From positions 123,906,305 through 123,970,304 of the forward strand of contig CM056743.1 in NCBI GenBank assembly GCA_029851415.1: a stretch of DNA of 64,000 nt, in the 5' to 3' direction. The DNA is from Eretmocerus hayati (lineage: Eukaryota > Arthropoda > Insecta > Hymenoptera > Aphelinidae). Under the pieces are notes generated by a model, which had not been told where the DNA came from, did not search any database, and saw nothing but the letters and a program-made list of their open reading frames with translations. Below are positions 36,568 to 48,804 of this stretch, piece by piece. A program made the position numbers and the translations under genes. The first letter of the stretch is position 1; every line of letters starts with the position of its first letter.

Positions 36568-38060
36568 TTTCACATAGATTGACTAACGGTTATGCCCGTC
36601 TGTCTTCTTGTTCTTGGATTCTTGTTGCTATATTGTTTCAAGTGGAGGCTCCTGCCTCTCGTCTCAATTCTCCACCGGCTCCAAGCCTGTGGAAAGAGAT
36701 ACGCTCTGGCATCGTGTTCTCGCGCACTACCGACTCCTTACCACCTCGGTGGGGTTGCAGCTTCCCATCCAGTAGTCAAACCGTGTGCCCCCCAGAACCC
36801 AACCCTACCACAGGGCAGTAGCTGGCACGCAAGCGTACACAACTAAGGAATTACGCCCCGACTCTGGGTACCTTTGTTAGAAGCCCCACGACTTCAGCCT
36901 TGAAAGCTCACAGCCAAGGCCTCTTGCGAGGACACTCTCCCTGTTTTGTTCATGCACAAACAGGTTTGCTCTCCTACGTTTCATGAATAGACCACGGTCT
37001 CGTGGTCTAACCCATGAAGTAACTCGGAAAGCCAGAGTTGTCGTCACATACTCACCTGTCGCGGTCAGCAGGTCCTTATCGCGATTCCAACTGAGTGCCC
37101 TGCGGCACTCACGATCTAATCAGTCCGCCGAGGCCCCTTGCGGGTTACCTCTCCCAATATTTATTCCTTGATTGGTAACGGCCGGAGGACCGGTACTAGG
37201 GTGGTTTCGCCTAAGCTACTAAGACTTTTCGCGATTGGCTCGTACCAGTGTTACACAGCCTTTGCTGTGAACGTTTGACCCGTAACCGTCGAGGTTCTCA
37301 TCGGATACTCCTCTCCCGATATTTAGTGCTTGATCGATAACGGACGGAGGACCGGGAACTAGGTGGTTTCGCTTGCGCTTCTAACATTTTTCGCGATTGG
37401 CTCGTACCAGTGTTCCACAGCCTCCGCTGTAAACGTTTGACTGGTAAGCTTCGAGGCTCCTGTCGGAGATCCTTTACCGTTTATGATTCAAGTTTGGCCC
37501 AATGGCGATTGACCGCGCCGAGATTGGATTTTCGGAAGAGCATTACTCCCTCGGCCTGGTGGCGGGCCTCCTTACGAGTACTCGTGAAAACAGAGGATCG
37601 TCACTTCCCCAGCCGAACTCCAGCTGCAGCTAAAGGCAGCCTCCCTGTGGCATATCACTTTTAGCCCGAGGGCACCGCAACGATAAACGGTTGAGAGGTC
37701 GAATCGACTCCTACCAGTGTTACTCAAAGAACGTTTGACTGGTCGCCGTCGACGGAGTTGCACCGTTCTACCACGATCGAAGTTAGAGGTCTTCCAGGCT
37801 TATGTGGGCTGTGCCATCATACCATATCGATAAAAGGCATTCGGTTACGACTTTAAGCCGCCTCATACTGACGGCCAAGGCTAGCGAGCTAGACACCTTC
37901 GAGAAGGCTCCGTTCATCACTTGGCCTCCAGAGGCCCTATTAGCGGAAGTTTCAGGTTTCAGGAAGGCTGAGCCCCTAGTTCAGATTCCTCTACTCCCCC
38001 TACTCGTTCCTGCGCATGGGATGTCCTTGTGTTCACAGTTAATTGCTTGTACCCCATAAG
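36568..38060. other. GC-rich block of unknown origin
   Basis: About 1.5 kb with clearly higher GC and more CpG than its surroundings, and sharp change points on both sides. No long frame on either strand looks like a known protein, and it does not read as rRNA. It contains the tandem units annotated at 37148-37471 and a partial third echo (TACCAGTGTTACTCAAAGAA, about 37708-37760). The most likely source is the regulatory or untranslated part of a retroelement, or a recent foreign insertion. I could not decide. Confidence 0.45.
37148..37471. repeat. Two tandem 162 bp units
   Basis: Unit 1 is 37148-37309 and unit 2 is 37310-37471. Both start CCTCTCCC, then share GGAGGACCGG, GGTGGTTTCGC, TTCGCGATTGGCTCGTACCA and CACAGCCT..GCTGT.AACGTTTGAC. 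CACAGCCTTTGCTGTG forms a small stem in unit 1 and CACAGCCTCCGCTGT a shorter one in unit 2. Such promoter-like tandem units are common in 5' regions of LINE and LTR elements. Confidence 0.75.
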
Positions 38061-39703
38061 TTCACCTTAGGAGACAATTTTCATCTCACCAAGTACTCAA
38101 CGGTCAGTAAAGGGCTGCTGAATCACGTACGCACTCAGCGATTATCGCCATGAACACGTTCAGCAATTGTTCATGGATGTCAGATAGACTGGAAAACACC
38201 TATAAAACGTCAGATTGCAGCTTTATTTCAACTAGTCAATTTTTGAGCCAAATCCCGACCTCCGCCGTTTTTGGCCTCGAAATACCTAAGTTATCTCATT
38301 TTCACCCATGTACTGAAACGAATCGACAAATTTCCCCCAAAATTTGCAGTTGTGGGGGAAAATCGTGAAAAGCAGGGAACATTATCATGAAATGATAGTG
38401 CGTATGAAGGAATATGCACCGTTACAATCAAGACTTCGCGTTGACGTTTTTTGCTTTCAACGATTTTCCACCATCAATTGCAATACTTGTGGAGGTCTGA
38501 GGTCTTTCACGAAAATCACATACTTGCAATATTTCGAATGCTTCATCAATCTCAGTGTGTCAGAGGCCCTGCACTGTCTATTTAAATTGCTGATAAGTTA
38601 CGAACATTGTTTAGAATAATTAGCTTATTGTGGATTATTTGAAGATCTCTTTGATGAGGCTATCTAAAGCGAATGTAGATTTGGATAAAAATCCTATTGC
38701 AGTATGAGTTTGCAGACGATACCAAGAATCATTTTGCAACTTCTTCAGAGAACTCCCTTCTGTAACTGATACAAAAAATTCAGTCTAATAAAATAAACGA
38801 AGTGAGTGGAAAAAGGATTTCTTCTCGAATGACTTCTTTAGATTGTAGAAACTGACAAGATATCGGTGAATGAAGAAAATTAATTTGTTATTTCTGTGAT
38901 GAATGACACTCAATGTTAAGCGTCATGAATTGGTGGGCTACTTTTATCAAATGGGTCCAAATGAATGATTCTATGCACACATATTATCGAATAAATACTT
39001 CCGAAAAAGATCACAAGGATATCACTTTTTGTAAAATTGTTTGGTCCATCTGCGGGTCTTCGGCTATTTAGTAAAAAATTTTGCTATCGATGATGAGTTT
39101 ATGAATACTTTTCTAGCGGGTTGATCTCACAGTCAGTAAATTTGGTATCTCTTTGCCACGGGTGCGTTGGCAATACAATATCTATTTACAATACGAGATC
39201 CGCGTTTTGACAAGTATTGAATTTTGCAGAAAATTCGCGTTGAGGCGAAGTTTCAATAAAATATTTGATTGATACAAGATTGACTACCAGTCTTGCCGTG
39301 AATGTATAGGTAAGATGTAAGTGTCCCATTGATCAAAAGTTTTGGTACCGAACCGAGTTTATGGGGTAACAAAAAAGTACACTCGACTTGGAATTCTGTT
39401 TAATCCGTAGCGTATCGGGTCGAATACACTCTTAGTTCACACGTTCCCATAGTTTTGCTCATTTTGTGTATGGGACAATCCTCTTATTACAGAGGCTCGA
39501 TGAGAATTTTGTTTAATCTTCATCATTTGGGTATAAGATATTCCTATTCTAACGTCCGTGATCAAATTATCAGATTAATTTTGGTCAATACCGGGACTGC
39601 AATCTTGAAGGAAAGGTTCCCTTGTGAATCTCACCCTATTCATGTCTCGATTTCACTTTAATTGAAATGAAGTCGCCGGGCGACACAATATTGAATCTAT
39701 TCG
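38061..39703. other. Intergenic, nothing recognised
   Basis: AT-rich. Short frames exist (for example at 38344-38619), but none resembles a protein family I know. Confidence 0.4.
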
Positions 39704-39889
39704 AGGTGTCAGTCCTGACGTTGGCGCCACCACCGAGCGTACTGTAAACTGTCAGATTGCCAACATCTGATCTTCAAATTTAGGCGCGGTATCGCGGGTG
39801 TACTGTATACGTAAAGTCGACAAGCTGTCTTATTCCAAGTATCCAATAACAATAAAATTGGTAAAAGAAAACTTTTAAAAAACGCTTTT

Positions 39890-40530
39890 ATTCACTTGAC
39901 AACGAACAAAGCCTGACTATGCAAGATATAACTTGGCACATCAAATAGTTAACTATGTTCGAAAGTATGATGACACTTAATTATATGATATATTTTAATG
40001 GTGAAAATGAAAAATGGTTGACACAACTTGCGATTTCGGTGTTCGCTTGCTAAAAATTGACTCCCACTTCTTATCACAAAAACTAAAGGCGTGGGGCATC
40101 TTTATCCCAAGCAGTTGAGATTATATAATTGTTGTAATAAGGTTGTTAAGAAACTTGGTAATATATTCTGGTCCAGACACACAAGTTATCAGGCATCTTC
40201 ATTTTCTCAACAAATATGATACCTCATGTGTATACCTTGAAAATAGTGAGCTATATATGAAGGTTTCAACGAACTAATGAAATGAAACACTTGGTCTCGT
40301 AATGGTTTATTTGGATATTTTTGCGCCCCACGCTTTCACTTCTCGTGACAAGGTGTAGAAGCTATTTTTTAGCAATCGAACACCGAAATCAAAAGTTGTG
40401 TCAACCATTTTTCATTTTCACCATTAAAATGTATCATATAGTTAACTGTCATCATACTTTAGAAACATAGTTAACTATTTGATGTGCTCAGTTATATCTT
40501 GCATAGTTAGTTGTTCGTTTATTTAATCAT
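39890..40530. mobile_element. Foldback nested in the 2.84 kb element
   Basis: The left arm (39890-40064: CTATGCAAGATATAACTTGG, ATCAAATAGTTAACTATG) pairs with the right arm (40366-40530) at high identity. The spacer of about 300 bp has no coding signal. Confidence 0.8.
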
Positions 40531-41057
40531 TTTTTTGTCAAAATCAACCCCCAGGCCTAATTATTACGAGCTACGAGTGATCAGAAATACGTGATTTTAC
40601 CCGATCCGAGGCAACAAATCAAAACTGGCCTGAATACAGAAAGTTGGACAAAAGGCGTTTGCTCGTATATGCGCCAGACATTCAAATAGTTCGAATTATT
40701 CTGAAATTCAGATTTCCGCGCGATACTTACTGTCCGTGCACTCCGATTCAGTCGTCAGACGTACTGATTTTGAATGATTGAAAGCAAGTACTCTCCGAAC
40801 TTGTAAGAAAAAATCGAATTGCAACTTTGTTTCTCGGGTCATGAACCACCAAAAAAAAACAAAAATTGGGTTGATGCATGCGTGCTCCATGTTCTCATAC
40901 CTATGGGCAATGAAGTACACGGCCGCGCTCGCGTGTCTGCATAGGATTCAAATACTCGCGCTCTTCGATCATTGACGTTTGACGTAGTTATTTCTTAACG
41001 CATACCGCGTATCCGCGTAAACATACTTCCTATCGACAAAATACGATCTTCCCAAAG

Positions 41058-41125
41058 CAGATGGCGCTAGCACCTTCTCAATGTGTGAGAGAGACACCAA
41101 AATTATGCCATCTCTCTCCCTCTCA
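41058..41125. repeat. Short repeat related to the MITE at 42264
   Basis: CAGATGGCGCTAGCACCTTC, TCAATGTGTGAGAGAGACAC and ATGCCATCTCTCTC echo, in the opposite orientation, the segment GAGATGGCACTACTTTGGTG ... CTCTTACACATTGAGAG at about 42350-42390. It may be a fragment of the same MITE. Confidence 0.5.
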
Positions 41126-42263
41126 CGTTACAATTCGTGGAAATGTTTACGATCGCACATTGCTAACCATGTCATCTACGATAAAGCCAGAATATTAGTG
41201 CCACCGAGACTTGACTTGGAGGGGATAGCCGACTCTACCGACGCTCGCATGGTGAGCGCCGCGCGCACTACCTGCGCAAAATCACGCGGACTCTTTTGTA
41301 TAAGCTAACATGAGAAGATCTAGAAATGTTCCTCTTGGTCTCCCTCTGATTGTCAGATTGCTATCAAATTTGAGGTGGTGGAAGCTCACACGTTTCTGAA
41401 TCGGATCATGTGCAGAGAAAATCTTTCCTAGACACTTTGTCGCTTACTTTTTTCGATAGAAAGTCACGGCGCGCGAGAGCGTAAACACGTATTTTTCAAC
41501 AATTTTTCTCAATTTATCGAAGCGATGCCAGGAGGTTGTGCAAGATGCATCGCAAGAGCATTGACACAATGACCATCTCAATCATGAACTCGATCTAAGG
41601 ATTAGGAATTGAGATACAATGAGGTTTTCTATACACACAAAAACGCGCTCGCTGCTGACTGTCCGGTCGCTGCTCGCGTCTTCTGCTAACCTGTGCGGAA
41701 TCGGCGAATGTCACAACATTTATCATTAAAGCACAAAATCACTCTGCCGACGACAACCAACGGCCTACACAATGCATGCGGGACCACTTCTAGTTTCGAT
41801 TTTCACAAGTTTCGACGACACAATTGATCAAGCATGATAGTATTATGAATATTTACACACTACCGTGTGCTAAGGCAACCGGACGAGTCCGCGCGATCTC
41901 TTCATAAGCCGGCTGCACTGAGGTGCTGCGGCTGGCCTGTAGGCGTCGTGGCAGTCTAGTCTCGGTGGCATATCCGGGACAAAAGCACAAAGTATTAAAC
42001 CACACACTTACGTTTACTTTACACACTCGTTTCAGCAATATTGTTTGGCCCTAACGCGTACGAGCAAACGACGTATATCTTGTGGGAGGAGCTAACAAAA
42101 AATTGTGCATCATGATTGGACAGAAATGACGAAATTGTATAGTGTCCCTATTTTAAAAAATTCACTAGTCGGGCAGCTGCCGAACTAGCAACTCGGTGAA
42201 GTGCAATAAAAGCGTTTAAAAATGACTTTTTCTATTAACGTCTCTCGTCGGATATTGAAATAT

Positions 42264-42424
42264 AAGGCTGCCTTTCCATGGCACAAATATTTTGCCAGAA
42301 TCAGACCGCGAGATTTGAAAAACCCTAACCTAACAATGAGTGCGAAAGAGATGGCACTACTTTGGTGTCTCTCTCTTACACATTGAGAGGGTACCCGCGG
42401 CATCTGCCATGGAAAGGCAGCCTA
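42264..42424. mobile_element. Small MITE with 18-20 bp TIR
   Basis: The ends GGCTGCCTTTCCATGGCA and TGCCATGGAAAGGCAGCC are exact reverse complements. They enclose about 120 bp of non-coding sequence just inside the right end of the 2.84 kb element. Confidence 0.8.
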
Positions 42425-42664
42425 AGTTATTTTGTTGACTTTGTTAATACGATTCTCCTAGCGCGCGAAAATTTGAGGGTCCAGATGTTGGCAATCTGAC
42501 AGTTAGCAATATGCCCGGTGATGGCGCCAAAGACAGGGCTGACACCTTATATAGTACAGACTGCGATCTCAAAATATTCGAATGGATAGTTTTCTGAATA
42601 AAGTAGTTCATACGAATCAAATCCAAACTGCTTGATAAATAGTTGTATCATAATCATTTTCTAG

Positions 42665-43492
42665 GTACCTGGTGAAGCACACGATCTCTCCTACCTTGTT
42701 ATAGTGAAGTATCCCAGTACCGAAGGAATCATTTTCTGTGAGAAGGGAATCATGAGTGCACCGGACAGCTGTAATTTATTGCAGACGCTCAAGTCTATTG
42801 TACAAAGAAGAAGGAGAGAATTACTGATTAAAGATGCCGCAGAACAAGCAAAAAACGATGCAGTTTTGGCACGGCTGGGTGGTCCTCAGCAGTGGACATT
42901 AAACGGGGTTGGCCATACGGAAACTAATAGAATGGAGCGTCTAGAACCTAGTGAAGTTTTACTTTCCGAAAACAATGGTGCTGAAAGCTTGGATTTGAAT
43001 GGAGTTCAAGCTTTAGATTTGAATGGAGTTGAAGACGTGGAATCGGATGAAGCTGAACCTTTAGATACAAATGAGGTTATAACATCAAGTCTAAATGATG
43101 TCAAACCTTTGGACTCGAATAAGGTTGAGTCCCCCAAGGGACCACACGAACTTCCACGGCCATCACTTACCAAAACTCCCGCAGGAATACTGATACCAGT
43201 TGGTTTGAAGCAACCACAGAGATTTCCTTGTTATCGCTGTCAAGATCCGGGGCACGGATTTGAAACATGCTCGCGTTATTTTTCGAAAACTCGGTACTTT
43301 TGTATCTATTGCGGTGAAAATGGTGTATCCTCTGTCTATTGTGCGTGTAAACTTGGAAAGGGCCAGTTCTCTCTTGCGACACCTGAAGAAATGACTGAAG
43401 CTATTTTGGCTCGGAAAAGGCATCGTGAAAGATCTTATCAGCGTAGGTCGACATCGATTCGAAATAACTCAAGCAATTACCAAAGACGATGA
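42665..43492 (+). CDS. CCHC zinc-knuckle protein, last exon of unknown gene
   Basis: An open frame of 275 codons that starts right after a splice acceptor (TTTTCTAG ending 42664) and has no early ATG; the first in-frame ATG is codon 30 (42752). So it is either the 3' exon of a longer gene or begins at 42752. Residues about 42-70 are basic and helical. Residues 105-155 are an acidic run of imperfect repeats built on LDLNGV. Residues 189-202 form a CX2CX4HX4C zinc knuckle, and 213-228 a second Cys cluster (CX2CX9CXC) lacking His. The tail is Arg/Ser-rich. CCHC knuckles bind single-stranded nucleic acid and occur both in RNA-binding host proteins and in retroelement Gag. No reverse transcriptase lies nearby. 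I do not recognise the family. Confidence 0.6.
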   Translation, partial: VPGEAHDLSYLVIVKYPSTEGIIFCEKGIMSAPDSCNLLQTLKSIVQRRRRELLIKDAAEQAKNDAVLARLGGPQQWTLNGVGHTETNRMERLEPSEVLLSENNGAESLDLNGVQALDLNGVEDVESDEAEPLDTNEVITSSLNDVKPLDSNKVESPKGPHELPRPSLTKTPAGILIPVGLKQPQRFPCYRCQDPGHGFETCSRYFSKTRYFCIYCGENGVSSVYCACKLGKGQFSLATPEEMTEAILARKRHRERSYQRRSTSIRNNSSNYQRR

Positions 43493-44878
43493 AATTTTAC
43501 GGTTTTATACTACTCCAATGAATTTTTTTATGATGATGGTGATGAGTTTTTGATTATCGTGATATGTTTCAAGAAATTTAAGACAAGGGTAAGAATAGCT
43601 CGAAATTATGTTAAAAAAGTTGTGAACGCTCCATGAAATTTTAGTTGGGCTGAATAAGCTCAATCGAATAAGGAAATTATTGTTTAGGGGAGAGGAAGAT
43701 TCACTCGTTAGTGTAAGAATGTGTAATATAGCCGCCATATGGGAATACCATTATTGGATGTATCTTATTCTACTCTAATAGATTCCACGACTGTATGGTT
43801 ACCTATGACTACTATTTTTGAAATGAATTTGTCTGTTTCGACCATATTTCGATTGCAAAGTCAATGTCAATTCAATACCGAAGTATCGTATTGGTGTTTC
43901 AAGCACCGATGGTGGAAAGTAAACACTTAGTAGCTTGCACTATTCCCTGCATTTATTCCTCATTCTTCACCCTAATACAGGGAGATATTCATCGCGGAGA
44001 GACCTCTCCCGCGTTAGCTTGAAAAATGAAGAAACGCTGCGTGGAAAGTGTGAAAACTCTTCACTTCAAATCACTCACAACGGTTTCCTTACTTTTGTGT
44101 ATAAAAATCCTTCATCGATAGAAATTCAGGGAGTTTGGACAAATAAGATATCGGAAATGGTGCACGAAATCGAAGAAGTATGTGAGAAAGGAATCGGATG
44201 AGGGGAAAATGAACGAAAGTTGCGAAAAACTGCCATATGAGGAATAACAACTGTCTCACATTTCTTGTACTGGATGCATGAGTGGCATACATTTTTTCCT
44301 TGTGACTGAAATTTGGTTTAAAAAGAATTCCTTGCCTCTGTTCCCTGCACAGGAGGCGTGAAAGATGTTCTCTATAGAAATATTAAGTCTATCTTGATTA
44401 TTTTATTATTGAATTATCCTTTTGGATAGAAGAGTTACGACAATCCATACTTCAATCGATAACCAGGAATTGATGAATTCATCCTGTCAGAAAGAATTTA
44501 CGACGGTGCACATTGTGAAATCACTCGTTTCTCTGATGAATGGTTTTCAATTGCTTGTTCTGAATTTTGAGAAGATTTTGGAAACGCATTTCAATGTATA
44601 ACAGTCATCAATCATGTGGATAATTTATATAGCGCTTGAACCTAAAAATCACAACTTTGAACGTTATTTTGAAATTTAAGTATATTGCGAGATACAGCGT
44701 GTAGATGGATAGTCTTGTAACGAAGGAATTATAGCACTCACTTCACTCGTGTCACAACCAGTTCTCCGAACTAAAAACTACCCTTCTACGCGCAGTCTCA
44801 TGATGCACTATACATATTTTGTTTTGAAATAAGTTATATGACAGGAGGCATATTTTATGAATCTAGTGAACTATGATA
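43493..44878. other. Intergenic / 3' flank, nothing recognised
   Basis: No protein-like frame or stem was found. It may include the 3' UTR of the zinc-knuckle gene. Confidence 0.4.
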
Positions 44879-45840
44879 TAAGGTCAGTGTACCCAACTTG
44901 CCTCCATTAAGCCATTTTCTTAATAACTTCGGCCCATCTCCATATTTTCCAACGTACTTTAGCTCATTTTAAAGCTTGTCTTAAGACCTTCAGAATAAGT
45001 TAAGGTACATTCAATTTGAACCAACTGGAGCCAAACTGTTTGAATTCTCCTAAAAGGTGATTTTTGAGAGTTTACAAAAGTGTGTACCCAACTTGCCCCC
45101 ATTAAGCCTTTTTCTTAATAACTTCGGTTTACTTCAACAAATTTCAACGTGCTTTAGCTCATTTTGAAGCTTGTTTAAAGACCTTCAAAATACATTAAGC
45201 TACGTCCAATTTAAATCAATTGGAGCCGAACTATCTCAATTCTTCCGAAATAAATGATGTAAATCGGCGATAAAGTGTTTTTATCGCCGTGCACGCACAT
45301 TTGGAGCTTTTCGGTGGTTCGAAACACTATTTCTGACCCATTTTGACGGGATAAAAACGTTCTGAGTGGTAAAAAAAGTCATTCTGCACGCCCTTTCGAG
45401 ATAAACGTATGGGAGCATGTTAGGTACACTCCGATGTTGGCATCCTTGTTTACAAATCGTCTCCGTGTTTTGCACATAAAACAGCTCCATATTCAAATTT
45501 TGCAATTTTGGAAAATGGATTTTGAAGGTCTTGAAACAAGGAATCGAATGCGCTAAGGTACGTTAAGATTGGTTGGACTCAAAGAATTTGGCACCGATTT
45601 TACTGAAGGCGATTCCCTCGGTGCTTTCTTAGCTAAGCAATCACGAAAAATAGAAAAATCACTTTAGATTTTCTGAAGAACGCAGGAATGATTCGGGGCC
45701 GATGCAAACTACTGACTTTCTCATATTTCAACATAACAAACGTGAAAAAAAATAGCCGGGAGGCCAAGGAGTGCCCATCCCCGAGATCGGCATATGGGGC
45801 CAAGTTGGGTACAGAGGCAAGTTGGGTACACTTACATTAT
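44879..45840 (+). mobile_element. Element family G, unit 1
   Basis: About 960 bp. The outer end reads TAAGGTCAGTGTACCCAACT and the inner end reads GGCAAGTTGGGTACACTTAC, i.e. each end starts AGGTAAGTG (one base changed at the outer end) followed by TACCCAACTTGCC. The outer 200 bp is duplicated in tandem: blocks 44884-45080 and 45084-45255 both start GTACCCAACTTGCC and share CATTAAGCC, TTAGCTCATTTT and AACTTCGG. Frames inside are short. Confidence 0.82.
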
Positions 45841-46441
45841 TTCTAATTCTTCTTTTCAGACTTAAGATTGAGGCCCTGTTATCCAAAGCCGGAGATCTTG
45901 GTTCAAATCTGCGGTAGCACTGATGTGAATTTTGATAAACGCCTTATTCGATCGTTTCGTTGGTCGAGAATTCATGTGAAACTGTAGATTCCGTAAGTTA
46001 ACCTCAAATGGGACTTGAGGATGCGTGATTTGAAGGGGATATGTTTCTTAGTTTTTTGAAAGAATATAGAAGGACTATAATCATGAAAAAATTCCAATGT
46101 AAGTATGAGAAGGAACAGTTCCGAATATAGAATGATTTTGATGTAATACAAGATGAGCTAAAGACTATATAAAGTTTCCTCAGGTAGATTGAATGTACAT
46201 ACCTCATTGTTGTTATTACGTCCTTGAGATTCAGCCTGGAGACCTCCAAACAATATGCCTAGAATCATCATTTCTGTAGCTCAGCTTATGATGGAAGTTT
46301 GACATTCCGCACAGTAAACATGAACAATGTATCTTATGGTGCTCAGAAAAAAATCAAGAAGAATGCGATACCGATCCCCAAATTATACAATTGAGATTTT
46401 GTCAATTCACAATACAAAAAGCTGAATAAAATTAAATATTC

Positions 46442-47282
46442 TAAGGTAAGTGTACCCAACTTGCCTCTGTACCCGAATTGACCCCATGAGCCGATCTCAG
46501 AAATGGGCACTCGTGGACCATACCGCATATTTTTTTTACGTTTGTTATGTTAGAATATGAGAAAGTACGTAGTTTTCATCGACCCCGGATCATTTCTGCG
46601 TTCTCTAAAAAATTCAAAGTGATTCCTCCATTTTTCGTGTTTGCACGGTTAAGAAATCACCGAGGAAATCGCTTCCACTAAAACCGCTGCCAATTCATTT
46701 TTATTCGACCAATCTTGACGTACCTTAGCGCATTCGATTTCTCGTCTCAAGACCTTCAAAATCCGCTCTTTAGGGTTGAAGAACTCTGATTTGGAGCGAT
46801 TTTATGTACAAAACACGAAGATGGTTTGAGAATCAAGAAGGCCGACATCGGAGTGTACCCAACATGCCCCCATATGGTTATCTTGGGAAAGCGTGCAGTA
46901 TGGCTTTTTTACCACTCAGAACGTGTTTACCGCGTCAAAATGAGTTGGAAACAGTGTCTTGTGCAAGCTAAAAGCTAAAAATGTCGCTACACGATGATAA
47001 AAACAGATTAATAAGATTTTTTGCCCTTTATCGCCGATTCAAACTGTTTTAAATGATGGGGGCAAGTTGGGTACACACTTTTGTGAACTCTCAAAAACCA
47101 ACTTTTGGGAGAATTCAAACAGCTCGGCTCCAGTTCATTCATATCAGACCGTATTTTAGCTCATTTTGAAGGTCTTGAGACAGGCTTCAAAATGAGCTAG
47201 GGTACGTTGGAAAATATTGAGATGGGCCAGAGTTATTAAGAAAATGGCTTAATGGGGGGTAAGTTGGGTACACTTACCTTAT
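46442..47282 (-). mobile_element. Element family G, unit 2 (inverted to unit 1)
   Basis: The reverse-orientation copy of unit 1. It starts TAAGGTAAGTGTACCCAACT and ends GTAAGTTGGGTACACTTACC. The inner ends of units 1 and 2 face each other across about 600 bp of unrelated sequence, so the pair 44879-47282 forms a 2.4 kb inverted repeat. Confidence 0.82.
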
Positions 47283-48227
47283 ATCAAGTTATCCCTTGAT
47301 TATTGTCTGAAATACTATGAAGAATATTCTGAACAAGGATCCCACCCCACCGGGGATCCATCTTACTATTCTTTCGTGCGTTTTAACGATTTTGAATTCA
47401 TTCTGCAACGCGTGTCTCGATACCATCAGATCTTTGGTTACTGGATGGTAAAAATCACAATTTGGCTGGTAGGAATGTCGACTGGCTCAAAACATTTTCA
47501 TTCTCGGCTTTTTATTCTGTTCATTCTTGCATCAAAACTTCCCCGTAACGATTCTTAAACGGTTAAAAATGATAAATTTAGTAGCCCCAAAATAGCAGTT
47601 AACCACGAAAGTCCGAAGCCCAGAATCCTCTAAGAGTCCACGATTTCTCTCGAACATTGCAGTATAGCACGAATAAAAATGTTACATCACGATAGAGTAT
47701 TCAGCATCATTGTATGAGTCTAAATACTGATCGATTACGTAGTATTTGAAGTAAAAAATGACGAATGATGAAAAGAATTTCTTCATTCCATCAATCTCTC
47801 GCTAGAAAAATGCCATCTTGAATCCTGTGGAATCTCTACGTTTTTGACCTAATTTTCCTCTTCCTATCGGTTGTGGAATTTTTCAGACTTTATCTCAAGA
47901 TGATTGAAGCAATTTAGACAAATTGAAGCGTGTGTACGTTGTCTGTGGTTCACACGGTAAGAATCGAGATGGATATACCCAGACGACGACACAATTCCAA
48001 AAGGACTTCAACAGGATTCTGAATAGGGTCCTATCCAAGTTCCGAAAGCAGCTACGATTTCTGAAAGAGTTCCGTCGGAGTAGCAACATTTTAAATCCAT
48101 TCGAACCCCAACAGAAGATGGGATTTATGGATGAACTCATTAAAAAACTCAAACATCAAAACACTTTGGTGAAGTGATGTAAATAATCAATTTCAAGAAT
48201 GAAGAAAAAGCGCTTCTAATGAAACTC

Positions 48228-48558
48228 ACGAGGGGAACTCCAACCTTGTGGGTCCTGGATCTTGACGAAACTTTGGGAATCATCTCGTCTTGATGAGAAA
48301 TCAAGGTACCCCGAAGGGTTAAGTCCAATGGGCTTCCTATCCCGAGATACAGCTATGGAAGTCAGTATTGTCTATATAGGCTCATGTTAAAATGACACAT
48401 ATATAGATATACTGACAATGCTAACCTCTATGGCTGTATCTCAGGATAGGAGGCCCATTGGACGAAACCCTCTCGGGTACCTTCATCTCTTACCAAAACA
48501 AGAAGATTCCCGAAGTTTCGTTAAGATTCAGAACCCGCAAGGTTGGTGCTCCCCTCGT
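48228..48558. mobile_element. Foldback MITE, family A, second copy
   Basis: 331 bp and readily aligned end to end with the copy in the innexin intron (9158-9490). The ends are ACGAGGGGAACTCCAACCTT and its complement, and the centre holds CGAGATACAGCTATGG and TCTATATAGGCTCATGTTA. Confidence 0.85.
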
Positions 48559-48804
48559 CAGTTATAACCAGAAAGATTAGCCATTCCTCAATTTGTCTCT
48601 AGAAATCTACATTCTATCTTGGGGGTTATTTCAGTTTCATTTCAGATAATGATTTTTTGCAAAATTTGATATATTTCATCCTGGTTCCATGATTTTTGAT
48701 AGAATCGGATAATATCGTGAGTGTTTGAGGTAATGCATAATAACTCAGAGTGTTGGCAACTCATGTATAATTTCTGAACAACAATATTTAAGAATCAGAA
48801 TATC

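Larger units (their letters stand above)
39704..42547. mobile_element. 2.84 kb DNA element with about 85 bp TIRs
   Basis: The left end (39704-39790: AGGTGTCAG, GGCGCCACCACCG, ACTGTCAGATTGCCAACATC) matches the reverse complement of the right end (about 42461-42547) over its whole length, with scattered mismatches. The interior has no transposase frame, is CpG-rich at about 41050-42050, and carries a nested foldback (39890-40530) and a small MITE (42264-42424). It is a non-autonomous or gutted element. The terminal AGGTGTCAG does not match a superfamily I can name with confidence. Confidence 0.75.

Noticed and set aside
36360..36821. 153-codon frame in the GC-rich block
   Set aside because: GC-rich DNA has few stop codons. 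The translation has no recognisable motif, and the 5' half lies in ordinary AT-rich sequence.
37148..37471. Possible CRISPR-like array
   Set aside because: Only two long units with diverged sequence and no spacers; it is a tandem duplication in a eukaryotic genome.
36568..38060. Possible rRNA fragment, suggested by GC content
   Set aside because: None of the conserved rRNA core sequences I know are present on either strand.
47923..48177. 84-codon basic frame on the plus strand
   Set aside because: Part of it matches a diverged non-coding repeat at 49.2 kb in the other orientation, where the frame is not kept.
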